Position numbers and translations under genes: made by a program. Positions 12,179 through 23,457 of a stretch of 61,126 nucleotides of DNA are shown one piece after another (within the stretch, counting starts at the first letter, position 1; every line of letters begins with the position of its first letter). The DNA is from Neocallimastix lanati (nom. inval.) (taxonomy: Eukaryota > Neocallimastigomycota > Neocallimastigomycetes > Neocallimastigales > Neocallimastigaceae): NCBI GenBank assembly GCA_016946835.1, contig JACVTC010000052.1:1047501-1108626 (forward strand), in the 5' to 3' direction. The notes below the pieces were generated by a model that saw nothing but the letters and a program-made list of their open reading frames with translations, was not told the DNA's origin and did no database searches.

Positions 12179-14734
12179 ATGTTCCAAAGAATGGCTAAAA
12201 GAAAGAATAACAATAATAATCATATTGAAGAGAGTTCGAGTTCATCGAATCCAACTGAAAATAAGGACGATGAATCGATTTCTTCATATGAAGATGATGA
12301 ATCCAATGATAAAAGGATTATCATAAACAAATATTATGGAAATATAACTAAATCTGTTTTTGAAATTAAAGATTTCGTATTAAATAAAGAAAATTTCTTA
12401 GATTGGTATGAGCCTTTAAAGAGGCATCTCATTGCCAATGATTTAGATATTTATATTGAAAAAGAAATCCAATATTCAAATATGAACAGAGGTCAAATAA
12501 AATCGGATAATGCGGTTCAATCTATCATAATAAATAGTTTAGAAAAATCAAACCAAGAATATTTACGAGGATGTAAAACTGCTTATAGTATGATTGATAG
12601 ATTAAAAAACCGTTTCTATCAATCTGGCCAAGCACTATTAAATATTCTTGAATATAAAATTATTAATCTTAAGTTAATAAACAATGACTATATTCAATAT
12701 ATTAATGAATTAAACAATCTTTTCGAACAACATAAATTTGAATCTAATAAATTAAAAAGAATTCCTTTTGATGAGGAAACTAAACTTTTATTTGCAGTAA
12801 ATGAATTAGATAGAATTGGTATAAATTCACCACCAATTTATAGTTATAAAACTTTTGATGATCTTATTAAAGAATTAAACAAAAGGCATGACTTTTTTGA
12901 AAAAGCCGAAATTTTAAGGTCAAAAACTACCGTTATAAACGATTCAAATGTCAATAATATAAATAAAAATAAACCAAATAATAATAAAAATTATAATAAT
13001 ACTAATAAAATTCGTAACGAATATTATTGTCATATATGCAAAACTAAAGGTCACACTACTGATCATTGTAAATATAATCTTTTAATTAGAGAAAATAATA
13101 AATCAGATGATAATGATAAAAATTATAAAAATAATAATTACAAAAATAAAAATTATTATAAAAGATATAATAACAAAAATAATTATTACTCTGGAAATAT
13201 TATTAATAAGAACAATGATAAATCTAATAATAATAACAATAATTTTTTTGAAAATAATAATGAAAATGAAGATGAGGTATACATTGATTTTACAGGAAGT
13301 ATTTCAGTAATTCAAAATTGTAATTATACAACAATAAATAATAATAATAATTCCACACATTGGATTATTGATAGTGGTACTGGCATCAACTTAACTAATA
13401 ACATCAACAATTTAAACAATATAAATAAAGTAAATAATAAAAATATCATTTATCCAAATGGTGATTTAGACAAGGTCGAAAATGTAGGTACTTACAATGG
13501 TAAATTTAAAAATAAAGATTTTATATTATCAAATGTTTATTACGCGTCAAATATTCAAAACAATCTAATTTCCACTCATTCAATATTAAAAAATGGATGC
13601 ACTATTATAATGAAACGCGTAAATAACAAAGACCGTTTACAAATATTCAAAAATAATAAGTTAATTGCAAATATTTTTGCGAATGATGAAAATTTATTCG
13701 TGTTTGATACAATACCTTCAAATAATACTATATCTAAGAATTATGTTTTCAGCATTGATACTAACTTGTGGCATGCTCGTTTGGGACACTTTTATAATAA
13801 TGATATCAAAGATTTTGTCATTGAGCATACTAAATACCATAATGATAAAAATTGTCGCCAATGCAAAATCACTAAATTAAAGAGAAAACCATTCTACTCT
13901 TCCCCTAATAATGCTTCAAAACCTATGGAACTAGTTCATTCTGATGTAGTTGGAAAATTGGAAACATCATATAATGATTTCAATTATTATGTTACTTTTC
14001 TTGATGATTTCTCTAGAAAAATTTGGGTCTACCTTATCAAGAATAAGTCTGATGTTCCTAACATATTTATTAAATTTCATAAATTTATTTCCAATACTAC
14101 TTCATATAAAATTATAAATTTCAAATCTGACAATGGTACTGAGTATATCAACAAAACTTTAACTACCTATTTAGAAAATTTTGGAATTAATTTCATTCAT
14201 TCAGTTCCTGGTTACCCACAACAAAATGGTCGTGCTGAACGCTTAAATCAAACACTTAATCGTTGCGCATCTACTCTATTAAACTCTGCTAAGCTACCCT
14301 ACAAGTTTTGGGATTCCGCTATTCTTTGTGCTGCTTACCTCTATAACTTGAATCCACATCAGAGTATTAATAATAAAATTCCAAATGAATTATTTTTCAA
14401 TAAATCAGTTGATATTTCTCACCTTAAAGTTTTTGGATGTAAAGCATTTTTCTATAACAATCACAAAACGAATAAATTTGACAATAACTCTAAACCTGGT
14501 ATATTTTTAGGATATGCATCTGACTCTCTTGGCTACAAAATTTTAGATATTTCTACTAACTCTATAGTTACTTCAAGAGATGTTTATTTTATGGAAGATA
14601 TGCCTGGAACTATTAATACTACATTCTTTTGTGATAAATATATTGATTCTATTATTAATTTTAAGGATTCTTTAATTGAGGGGGAAAGTATAAATGATAA
14701 TAATAATATTCATTCACAATTAAATAATCCTTTA

Positions 14735-14780
<46 letters not shown>

Positions 14781-14786
14781 GCAATT

Positions 14787-14817
<31 letters not shown>

Positions 14818-16657
14818 TTATAATAATAATTATGATAATAACAACGATATTTATAACAATGATATTAATAATAATTATGATAATTACAAAGATATTTATA
14901 ATAATGACAATAATAATAATAGTAATAAAATTATTAATAATAATAATAAAACTAAAATAGAAGAAAATGAATATAATAGTGAATCTGATAATGAATTTTT
15001 AAATGAAAGAAAACTTAAATATATAAACAAGAAAAGATCACATAGCAATAATTCAGATGATTCAGATGAAGAAAATTTAACTTCCAGAAAAGAAAAATTA
15101 CAATCAGTAAGTAATAAAAGATTTAAAATTTTAAATATTAAAACAAATATCCCAACAACGTATCAACAAGCTATTAATTCACCAGAAAGTGAAGAATGGA
15201 AAGAAGCAATAGATGACGAATTAAAAAATATGTACGACAACAATGTTATGAAAGTGGTAAAAAACATACCAGCTGACGCAAATATAATTGGTACTAAATG
15301 GGTCTTTGCCGAAAAGGATAAAAAGAAGAAAAAGGCAAGATTAGTGGCTCTTGGTTGTCAGCAAATTGCTGGAGAAGACTTTATAGAGACATACTCCCCA
15401 ACAGTCCAAGCAGATAGTCTAAGACTTACGGTCGCTATTGCATCAAAGTTCAACTGGGATTTGAAACAATTGGATATAAAAGCTGCTTACTTGAATGCAA
15501 ATTTGGAAGAAAAGATTTATACAAAGATTCCTTATGGTGATAAAAATTTTAATACTAATAAATTCTGGCTACTTAAAAAAGCTCTTTATGGTTTAAAACA
15601 GGCTGGAAGAATGTGGTATAATGAAATATCAAATTACTTAGTAAGTATAGGTTTTAGAAATTACAAAACTGACAAATGTCTCTTTGGGAAATATAATAAA
15701 AATAATAAATTAACATGTTTACTAACATTATATGTAGATGATATTTTAATAACAGGAATTAAAAATGAAATAAACTATACAGTAAGCAAATTAAAAGATA
15801 AATATAAAATTTCTAAAGATTCTAATGCAACTAAAATAATAGGTATAAATATTTATAAAACAAGTGATGGTTATAAAATAAATCAGATAGATTATATTAA
15901 TAAAATAATAGAAAAATATAATATGAAGAAAACAAAACAAATTAAAACACCATGCAGGAAAATTACAGAACATGAAAGAAATAATTCAAATTTAATAGAT
16001 CCAAAAGAATATAAATCTTTACTTGGTGCGTTACTATATATCGCTGTAAAGTCAAGGCCTGATATAATGTTTTCTGTAAGTGAAGCCTCAAGAATATGTG
16101 AAAATCCAACAGAAGCTGATTATAAAAATTTAATGAGCATCTTACAATATTTAAATGGTACAAAAAATAAATCTTTACATTATAATAAAAATAATAAATT
16201 TATCGGATACTCAGATTCAGATTTTGCTAACGATGAAAAGACGAGAAGATCTACAAGTGGATATATATTTTTACTTGGAAAAAGCCCTATTTCATGGAAA
16301 TCTCAGTTACAGAAAAACGTAACTTTATCTACTGCTGAAGCTGAATTTGTTAGTTTAACTGAATGTACTAAACAAGCTTTATGGTTCAAAAATTTATTTA
16401 AGGAAATATTTAATCAAGATATAAAATTTAAAACTATGGTAGATAATAAGGCATGCATTGCAATTGCTCAAGATACAAATTCTAAAGGAAGATGTAAACA
16501 TATAGATTTAAGATATAAATTTATTCAAGAAGAGATTATGAAAAACGAAATTGAATTAGAATACATTAATACTGAAAACATGTTAGCTGATCCATTAACT
16601 AAAAGTATCTCAGGAGTACAAATGACAAAATTTACAAATTTAATTTTCAAAGAATAA
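12179..16657 (+). CDS. Gag-Pol polyprotein of a Ty1/copia retrotransposon (1492 aa)
   Basis: A single open frame coding the capsid and all replication enzymes. Gag occupies about residues 50-270. The CCHC nucleic-acid knuckle is C284, C287, H292, C297. The protease motif WIIDSGTG has its catalytic Asp at 398; Gly replaces the more usual Ser at the end of the motif. The GAG-pre-integrase zinc site is H532, H537, C559, C562. The integrase triad is D589, D651, E687. In RT the first Asp is D1099 (LDIKAAYLNA) and the YVDD box is at 1185-1188. RNase H acidic residues are D1346, E1387, D1422 and D1471. A polyasparagine tract (AAT/AAC codons, about residues 845-930) links integrase to RT. There is no frameshift between Gag and Pol, so Gag excess would need another mechanism. 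Every key residue is present, so it may be active. Confidence 0.95.
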
Positions 16658-16751
16658 TATTTCTTTAATTGTATATATATATTTTTTAAAAAAAAAAAAA
16701 AAAAAAAAAAACTTGTATATAATAATTAAAATATTATATAATACTTAATGT

Positions 16752-16759
16752 AGGGGGAA
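16752..16759 (+). promoter_or_regulatory. Polypurine tract of the intact copia element
   Basis: AGGGGGAA lies directly before the 3' LTR start (TGTTAAAG). It is the expected plus-strand primer. The copia copy at 23.5-26.3 kb has the near-identical tract GAGGGGGAA. Confidence 0.85.
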
Positions 16760-17002
16760 TGTTAAAGTTCAACATAATATTTAAACTTTTGTACATTAAA
16801 GTATTATAAATATTTATAATATTTGATTAAGTAATAATTTGTATGTAAAATATAAAAAGAAAATTTTTTTATGAAATTAATATTTTGAGTCTTTTTAAAT
16901 ATTTTTTTAAATCATATAAATTAATAAATAATAAATTAAATTTAATTAAATAATAATACATTTTGTTGTGTACACATCATATCTTATATTGACTCCTTAA
17001 CA
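16760..17002 (+). repeat. 3' LTR of the intact copia element
   Basis: Same length and, as far as read, same sequence as the 5' LTR, ending CCTTAACA before the TAAAG target duplicate. A poly-A run at about 16687-16710 lies between the coding frame and this LTR. Confidence 0.95.
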
Positions 17003-17069
17003 TAAAGATATATATATATTTTATACTGTTCTGTTCATGTATTTTATCCTTATTAATAATGATTGTTTT

Positions 17070-17123
<54 letters not shown>

Positions 17124-17215
17124 TTATTTTATTTTATTTTATTTTATTCAATCTGTATTTTACATTTATATTCAACTATTTATTTGTTTTATTTTGTTTT
17201 GCTTGGCTTTGCTTT

Positions 17216-17260
<45 letters not shown>

Positions 17261-17270
17261 TGTTATAAAT
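17003..17270. repeat. 3' flank of gene B: (ATT)n, short (TTTTA)n and poly-T
   Basis: TTGTTTTAGTATTATT introduces about eighteen ATT units, then TTTTA pentamers with one CAATCTGTATTTTACATTTA spacer, a GCTTTG-rich patch and a long poly-T. Frames across it are repeat translation. Confidence 0.85.
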
Positions 17271-17382
17271 TAAAAAATATTTATTAAAATAACATTTTAT
17301 TTATTATTTTTTTTTCTATTTATTCATATATTTATTTTAATTTTATTATTTTTCTTTTTTTTAATGAATAGATACTATTTTA

Positions 17383-19929
17383 TTAATTTTTAAAATAATC
17401 TTCATATTTATTAATTAAATTTACACCATGAATGTAATAACCGATCTACATTTATATAGTATTAAAAAAAAAAAAAAAAAAAAAAAGGAAAAAAAGGAAA
17501 TATAATTCAATTAGATTAAAAAAAATAGTATCAGATTTAATTTTAATTATTAATATATTTATAGACTTACACTGAATATAACAGCGAATAAATCAAATAC
17601 ATAAAGAATTATTTTTTTTCCTTCTTAATTTCGGTATCTATTTAATTTAATTTTAATTTGTAAAATTATTGCAACAAAATAACCATATTTAAATATTTTT
17701 AGGTATATTAATTTATCCTAATTATTTTTTATTTAATTTTATTGTATTATTATAATTTTTTTTTTAAATTATAAAAATGATATATATTAATATTTATTAT
17801 TAATGATTTAATTATAATTAATAATCAAAAATAAATACTAATTATTTAATTAATTGTTATTTTTTAAATTATATATCTTATTTCAAGAAATTATTTTAAT
17901 TATGTATCATCATCATTTTTATTTCCTTTATTATTATTATTACTATTATTTTTCTTCTTCTTCTTCTTCTTTTTTTTTTTAATTATTTATTGACATATTA
18001 TTATATATTATATTTATTTATTCACAATTATTTTACCTCATTAAAACCAAGAAAAATACTTAAGCAAGTGAAATATTGAAAAATAAAATAACCGAAAGTA
18101 AGTATAATTGTAAATACTATAGAAGGATATCCATCATTTGTAATAGTTACTCCAAAATGATGAAAGACTATAAAGAACCATTTTTTAATTCTTTCTATTT
18201 CTCCAATTATACTAGGCCCGTCAATTAAAATATTAACATTTACTATTATCTATTAAACAAAATAAAATAAAAAAATTGTTTATTAATTTATTGTTACTAT
18301 AACTTAGTTTTTATAATTCAATTTATTATTATTATTATTTCATTTCATTTCATTTCATTCAATTTTTATTTCATATTCAAAAATTATATATCCTATTTTT
18401 AATTCAAGATAACTTAATTTATATTATATAACAATATTTGTAATAATTAAGATATCTTACTATATTTTATTTCCTGAACTCTATTAATTTTACATATATC
18501 ATATAGTTTAAAATAAGTTGATTATTAATTAATTACTTACAAGCATTGCGAAAATGCTAATCATGGTTAATGAAATATTGTTAAATTCCTTTCCTATTGT
18601 ATTACTAATAATATAATACATTTATTTCTAAAATATATATATAATATAATGTTAAAATTATTAAATTAGAATTAATAATAATTATAAATAAATATTAATA
18701 AAAAATAATTAATTACATATTAAAAAAGTAATATTATTTTTTCTAACTTTTATAATAAAATAAAATAAAATAAAATAAAATAAAATAAAATAAATAGTAG
18801 AAAATTAAATATAAAGTACAAATTGAATAAAATAAAATAAAATAAAATAAAATAAAATAAAATAAAATAAAATAAAATAAAATAAAATAAAATAAAATAA
18901 AATAAAATAAAATAAAATAAAATAAAATAAAATAAAATAAAATAAAATAAAATAAAATAAAATAAAATAAAATAAAATAAAATAAAATAAAATAAAATAA
19001 AATAAAATAAATAGTGAAGTAATATAAAAGAGTAAAGTATTAATAAAAATAAAATAAAATAAAATAAAATAAATAGTAGAATATGAATATAAAGTACAGA
19101 TTGATTAAAATAAAATAAAATAAAATAAATAGTAGAATATAAATATAAAGTACAGATTGATTAAAATAAAATAAAATAAAATAAATAGTAGAATATAAAT
19201 ATTAAGTACAGATTGAATAAAATAAAATAAAATAAAATAAATAGTTGAAATATGAATATAAATTATAGATTGGATAATATAAAATAAAATAAATTATATT
19301 TACAATTCTTCCATACTAAGTTTAGTTTTATCGTTCCAGCAATTACCTCTAAGATCCCTATTTATATATGAATAAATATAAAATATATATATATTTCTAT
19401 TAAACTATTTTATCTAAATAAATACATAAAGTAAAATATCTAAATATTATAATAATATAATATTATTATATTATTTTTTTTTTATTTTTACAATTTTTGT
19501 AATTTTTTTAACTCTGAAAGATTATTTGGAAATTCTCCAACAATTCTATCATTTGCCATTTCCCTATTTAAAAAAATAATTATTTATTCATATATAAATA
19601 TAATTTATTCAACAATTATTAAGAAAAAAAAATAATAAAAATTTTATTAAAATAATTATTAGTAATATATAAATAAAAAAAATAATAATTATTATAATAA
19701 TATTTTTATTTATTTTATTTAATTATTTATAAAAATACTATAATAAAATATTTATTAATTACAAAGTAGTTAAATGTGGTAATTTAGCTAATTGAGAAAT
19801 AATTTTTTCCATATCTTGATTAGAATGATTTTTATAATTATTAAATTTTCTATAATAAGTGATTATATATATATATATATATATTCATAATTTATTTTAT
19901 TATTAATATAATAAATAACAAAAAAAATA

Positions 19930-19972
<43 letters not shown>

Positions 19973-20429
19973 GAAATAAAATAAATAATAAAATAATTAA
20001 AAATTTAAAAGAAGTAAAAATGAATGAAATAATATATAAAAAATATATATATATTAAATATATTTTATTAAAGAGTAAAAAAATATTAATATTAAAAATT
20101 ATAATATAAATTATTAATATTAATTTTAAATTTTAACAACAATTATCAATACTAATTATTTATATTAATTATTAACATCAAAGATTAACATCAATGATTA
20201 TTATTTACATTTCAGTAACTACAATTTGATTATTCAAGTTTTTACAGGTAATTTGACGAAAATCACAACAATTAATTTTGTTTAAGTTTTTATAAGTTTT
20301 TTGAAGATCATTTCCAATCATATTTATGACTTCTTCTACTACTTTACAATCATTAGGAATTGCTGTAATAGTTTCGAATAAACTAAAAATTAAAATAAAA
20401 ACAAATGAATTTAAATTACTATATTTCAT
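17383..20429 (-). pseudogene. LRR multi-membrane-segment protein, paralogue B (broken)
   Basis: All eight exons are recognisable: 20209-20429, 19763-19849, 19492-19563, 19304-19357, 18541-18627, 18037-18249, 17571-17717 and 17383-17445. Exons 1-4 are intact (signal peptide, cap, three LRRs). Exon 5 carries an extra ATTAT next to the same string, shifting the frame to a TAG after about 155 residues. Exon 7 separately has an in-frame TAA (RYRN-stop). Exon 6 and exon 8 remain open, so decay is recent. Exon 4 is three codons shorter than in the other paralogues. If transcribed, the product would be a secreted cap-plus-LRR protein without membrane segments; whether that is made or useful is unknown. 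Confidence 0.85.
18755..19292 (+). repeat. Interrupted (TAAAA)n array in intron 4 of paralogue B
   Basis: More than 30 uninterrupted TAAAA units are followed by both spacer types (GTGAAGTAATATAAAAGAG and AAGTACAGATTGAWTAAAAT). Same intron and same strand sense as in A, C, D and E. Confidence 0.9.
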
Positions 20430-20467
20430 TTTTACTATATTATTTTATTTTTAGCAATAAAATTTTT

Positions 20468-20569
20468 TTAATTTGCTTTACAGTTATTGGAAATTGCATA
20501 TGCGGTAATAGTCTCGAATAAACTAACAATTAAAATGGAAACAAATGAAATTAAATTACTATATTTCAT
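20468..20569 (-). CDS. Duplicated signal-peptide mini-ORF upstream of paralogue B (33 codons)
   Basis: A short open frame starts MKYSNLISF and has a hydrophobic core ending LFETITAYA. It stops soon after NNCKA, the point where exon 1 of the gene continues into the cysteine cap. The following leader (CAAATTAAAAAAATTT) also repeats, so unit and gene form a tandem duplication of leader plus signal peptide, about 140 bp apart. D and E have the same arrangement; A and C do not. It could act as an upstream ORF or be inert. Confidence 0.55.
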   Translation of the reverse strand: MKYSNLISFVSILIVSLFETITAYAISNNCKAN

Positions 20570-20944
20570 TTTTATTATATTATTTTATTTTATCAATAAA
20601 GTTTTTTAACTTGTTTTAATTTTAATAGGATTTGTTTTTAGTTTTTAATTTATTTTGTTCTAAAAATTATTATCTTTAAATTAAATTTAATATTCCTAAA
20701 CACTATTTATTTACTTATTTTATTTTATTTTATTATAGTTTATTTTTTATTTTTTTTTTTTTGAGATTATTTATATTTTACTCTCTTTTTCCTTTTTTTT
20801 ATTATAATAGAGATTAATAATATTTTTTTTTTCTTTTTTTTTTTTTAAAAAAAAAATTATTTTATGTTCGTTTCTCTTTCATTTATATATAGATAAATAT
20901 TTTTTAATTGTTATTATTATTTTAATTTTTTTTTCAATATTAAG

Positions 20945-21095
20945 TTTATTAATTTAAATTAATACTTGAATTTCATTGGATAAAATAAGTCCAAAAGAAA
21001 ATTCTTATATTATAAATGATTTAATTAATTTTATGTGACAGACATAAAAATGAAAATAGAAACTTTAATTATTAATAAAATATTTTGTTTATAAT
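20945..21095 (-). other. Conserved 5'-flank block of paralogue B
   Basis: Carries the CTTGAATTTCATTGGATAAA and GTGACAGACATAAAAATGAA strings in the same order as the block upstream of A. The stretch 20570-20944 holds only T-rich leader-like sequence. Confidence 0.7.
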
Positions 21096-21131
21096 TAAAT
21101 ATATAAAAAAAAATAATTAAAAAATCATTAT

Positions 21132-22639
21132 GATATAAAACAAATAGGTGTAGTAAACATATTTGTATATTTAATAATATTAAATTTATATATCTTTTTT
21201 TAATAATTTTTATAATATATTATTAATTATTCTTTATTATATTATAATTACTATTATAATATATATTAAATTATATATTATTTTATAATATATTAAATTA
21301 TATATTTTTTATATATATACTATTATATTGGAATATAATAATATTCTTATATTTAATAGTATGTATTATTTTATATTTTTTATATTTATATATAATATAC
21401 ATTTATTAAAGTTAATAAATTAATAAATTAATAATAAAACAAATAAATAATATATAGAATTTAAATAAATAACTAAATAAATAAAAATAAATAAATAAAA
21501 CTATAATAAATAAATAAATTTAAAATTAAATTTTTTAAAAAAAGAAAAATATTTATATACATATATATATAATAAAATATACATTATATAATAATAAATA
21601 TTCATCAGAATTAAAGCTTTAAAAAAAAATAAAATATTTTATCATACGTTTTAACGTTTTATAATTTTTTAAATTATATATAATTAATATTATTTTTAAT
21701 ATATAAAAAATTAAGTATTAATAATTTAAAAAATGTAAAGGATAATAATTTAAAATATAATTATTAAAAAAATTAAATAATAATATCTAAATAATTAATT
21801 GATTATTTTACACTTTTTAAATCCTTGCGTAGTATTTTAAAAAATCTTAAATTACTAATAAATTTTTTTAAAAAAATATTTATAAATAATCCAGTAAAAA
21901 AAAAAAAATATTATTATTTATTTGAAAACCATGATATATAAATAAAATTATTAAATAATTAATAATAAAAAGAAAAAACTAAATGGATTTTGATAAAACT
22001 TTATTATAGTGATTATTTTTTTAAAAGTTTTATAAAAATTGATTTAATTTAAATAAAAATATAAAAATATTTTAATTTATTCTATATTTAATGTTAAATA
22101 TAAGAATTTTAATAAAATAAAAAATAAATTTTTATATTTTTAACAATATTAATAAAATAAATTGATATTGATATTAATATTAATAGTAGTATTATAATAG
22201 TAAAATATAAAATTATAATAAAATAAAGAATATCTATAGAATTATTTATAATTTATAATTTTCCATTTATTAATATATTATAATAAATTTATTATATATT
22301 TATTTTATTATTTATTTATCTATTTATTATTTATTAAAATTTGGCAAAATGTGACTTTTCCGAAATGAAATTTTTCGAATTCCTAAAATTTTACAAAAGA
22401 GTCTTCTATTTCTAATATAAATAATTTAATCTATTTATAATAAATAGGTAATATATTAATTATACATTGTAATATATAGAACTATATAAATTTTATATGA
22501 ATTAAAATATAATAATTATTATAATTATAATAGTATATATTGAAATAAAATAAAATAATTATTAAAAAGATATAAATTTAATATTTAATAATTATTATTA
22601 AATATACAAATATGTTACTATACATATTTGTTTTATATC
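21132..22639. mobile_element. AT-rich segment bounded by imperfect inverted repeats of about 80 bp
   Basis: The left end starts GATATAAAACAAATAGGTGT and ends near CTTTTTTTAATAAT. The right end, reverse-complemented, starts GATATAAAACAAATATGTAT and follows the same course through CATATTTGTATATTTAATAA. No coding capacity is seen inside. A third copy of the end sequence lies at about 42488-42585 upstream of paralogue E. Either a MITE-like element or a hairpin-bounded segment that inverts. Confidence 0.6.
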
Positions 22640-23062
22640 AAATTACACTCATAAATCAATGAGAGTTAATCATATGATTAATTGATATGAGGGGCTTTTA
22701 TGTACTATATATTTTTAATAGTATAATTATATATTTTATTAATATTTCTTTTTAAAATTATAACCAAGGAAAGTTCTCTATTTAAAAAAAAATATTAAGA
22801 ATGGTTATATTTAGGATTATTTACATATAAAAATTATAATTAAATAAAATAAATATATATAAGAATATATAAGAATATAATAATATTATAAATATTAATA
22901 CAATAAATAATATCAACTATATATATATTTAATTATAATTAAAATAACTACATCTATTTCATTTTATTATATTACATATTAAAAAGAAATTGACTATTTA
23001 ATTTTATTATAATTAATAATATGAATATTGAATAATATCTAAATAAGACTTTTTTTTATTAG

Positions 23063-23360
23063 ACTGAAGACTTATGTCTCCCCCATATATTAATATAGGT
23101 GGATGTTTAACTGCCATATTGGTACTGCGTCGACGCTCGTAACCCCCCATAAGCAAAGAAACTCCAGTATAGAAGCACCTTACGCTATCCCCAAGGGAAA
23201 GCAGAGCTCCCTATAGGTCACCTCCTTGCCATCCCAGAGGAACTGGAAACTGTAATCCTCTCAGACAAGGCTTACGTAATGAGTATCATTTAACCCTAAC
23301 CTTTCACTAAAAAATCCTGGGGGAAAAATCGTGAAGATTTGATATAAACGGGGGTCGATC
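23063..23360 (-). mobile_element. GC-richer island, possible SINE-like repeat
   Basis: The composition differs sharply from its surroundings. On the minus strand its end (CTGGAGTTTCTTTGCTTA, then GAGCGTCGACGCAGTAC) resembles the island at 45.2-45.6 kb (CTGGAGCTACCTCTGCTTA, then GAGCGCCGACGTCGTAC). The GAAAGG..AGGGTTA segment also corresponds. It contains no open reading frame. It abuts the 5' end of a deleted copia element, so it might instead be part of that element's lost leader; the 45-kb copy without copia sequence argues against this. Confidence 0.4.
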
Positions 23361-23457
23361 TTATCATTAAAAGTCAAAATTCATATAAATTTATAATCTA
23401 AAATAAGTACTATCAACAAATTTTAATATTTATTGAAGCAAATTTAATCAAACAAAA

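Larger units (their letters stand above)
11834..17002 (+). mobile_element. Complete, apparently young Ty1/copia LTR retrotransposon
   Basis: Two 243-bp direct LTRs beginning TGTTAAAG and ending CCTTAACA flank one long Gag-Pol frame. Both LTRs read the same at every base I compared. The 5-bp target duplication is TAAAG (11829-11833 and 17003-17007). A primer site abuts the 5' LTR and a purine tract abuts the 3' LTR. All expected copia domains are present in the order Gag, protease, integrase, RT, RNase H. Identical LTRs imply a recent insertion. It sits about 380 bp beyond the stop codon of paralogue B. Confidence 0.96.

Noticed and set aside
13107-13310. Small frames overlapping the copia Gag-Pol frame on both strands (also 13665-13880, 15791-16163)
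   Set aside because: Out-of-frame shadows of the polyprotein with no independent features.
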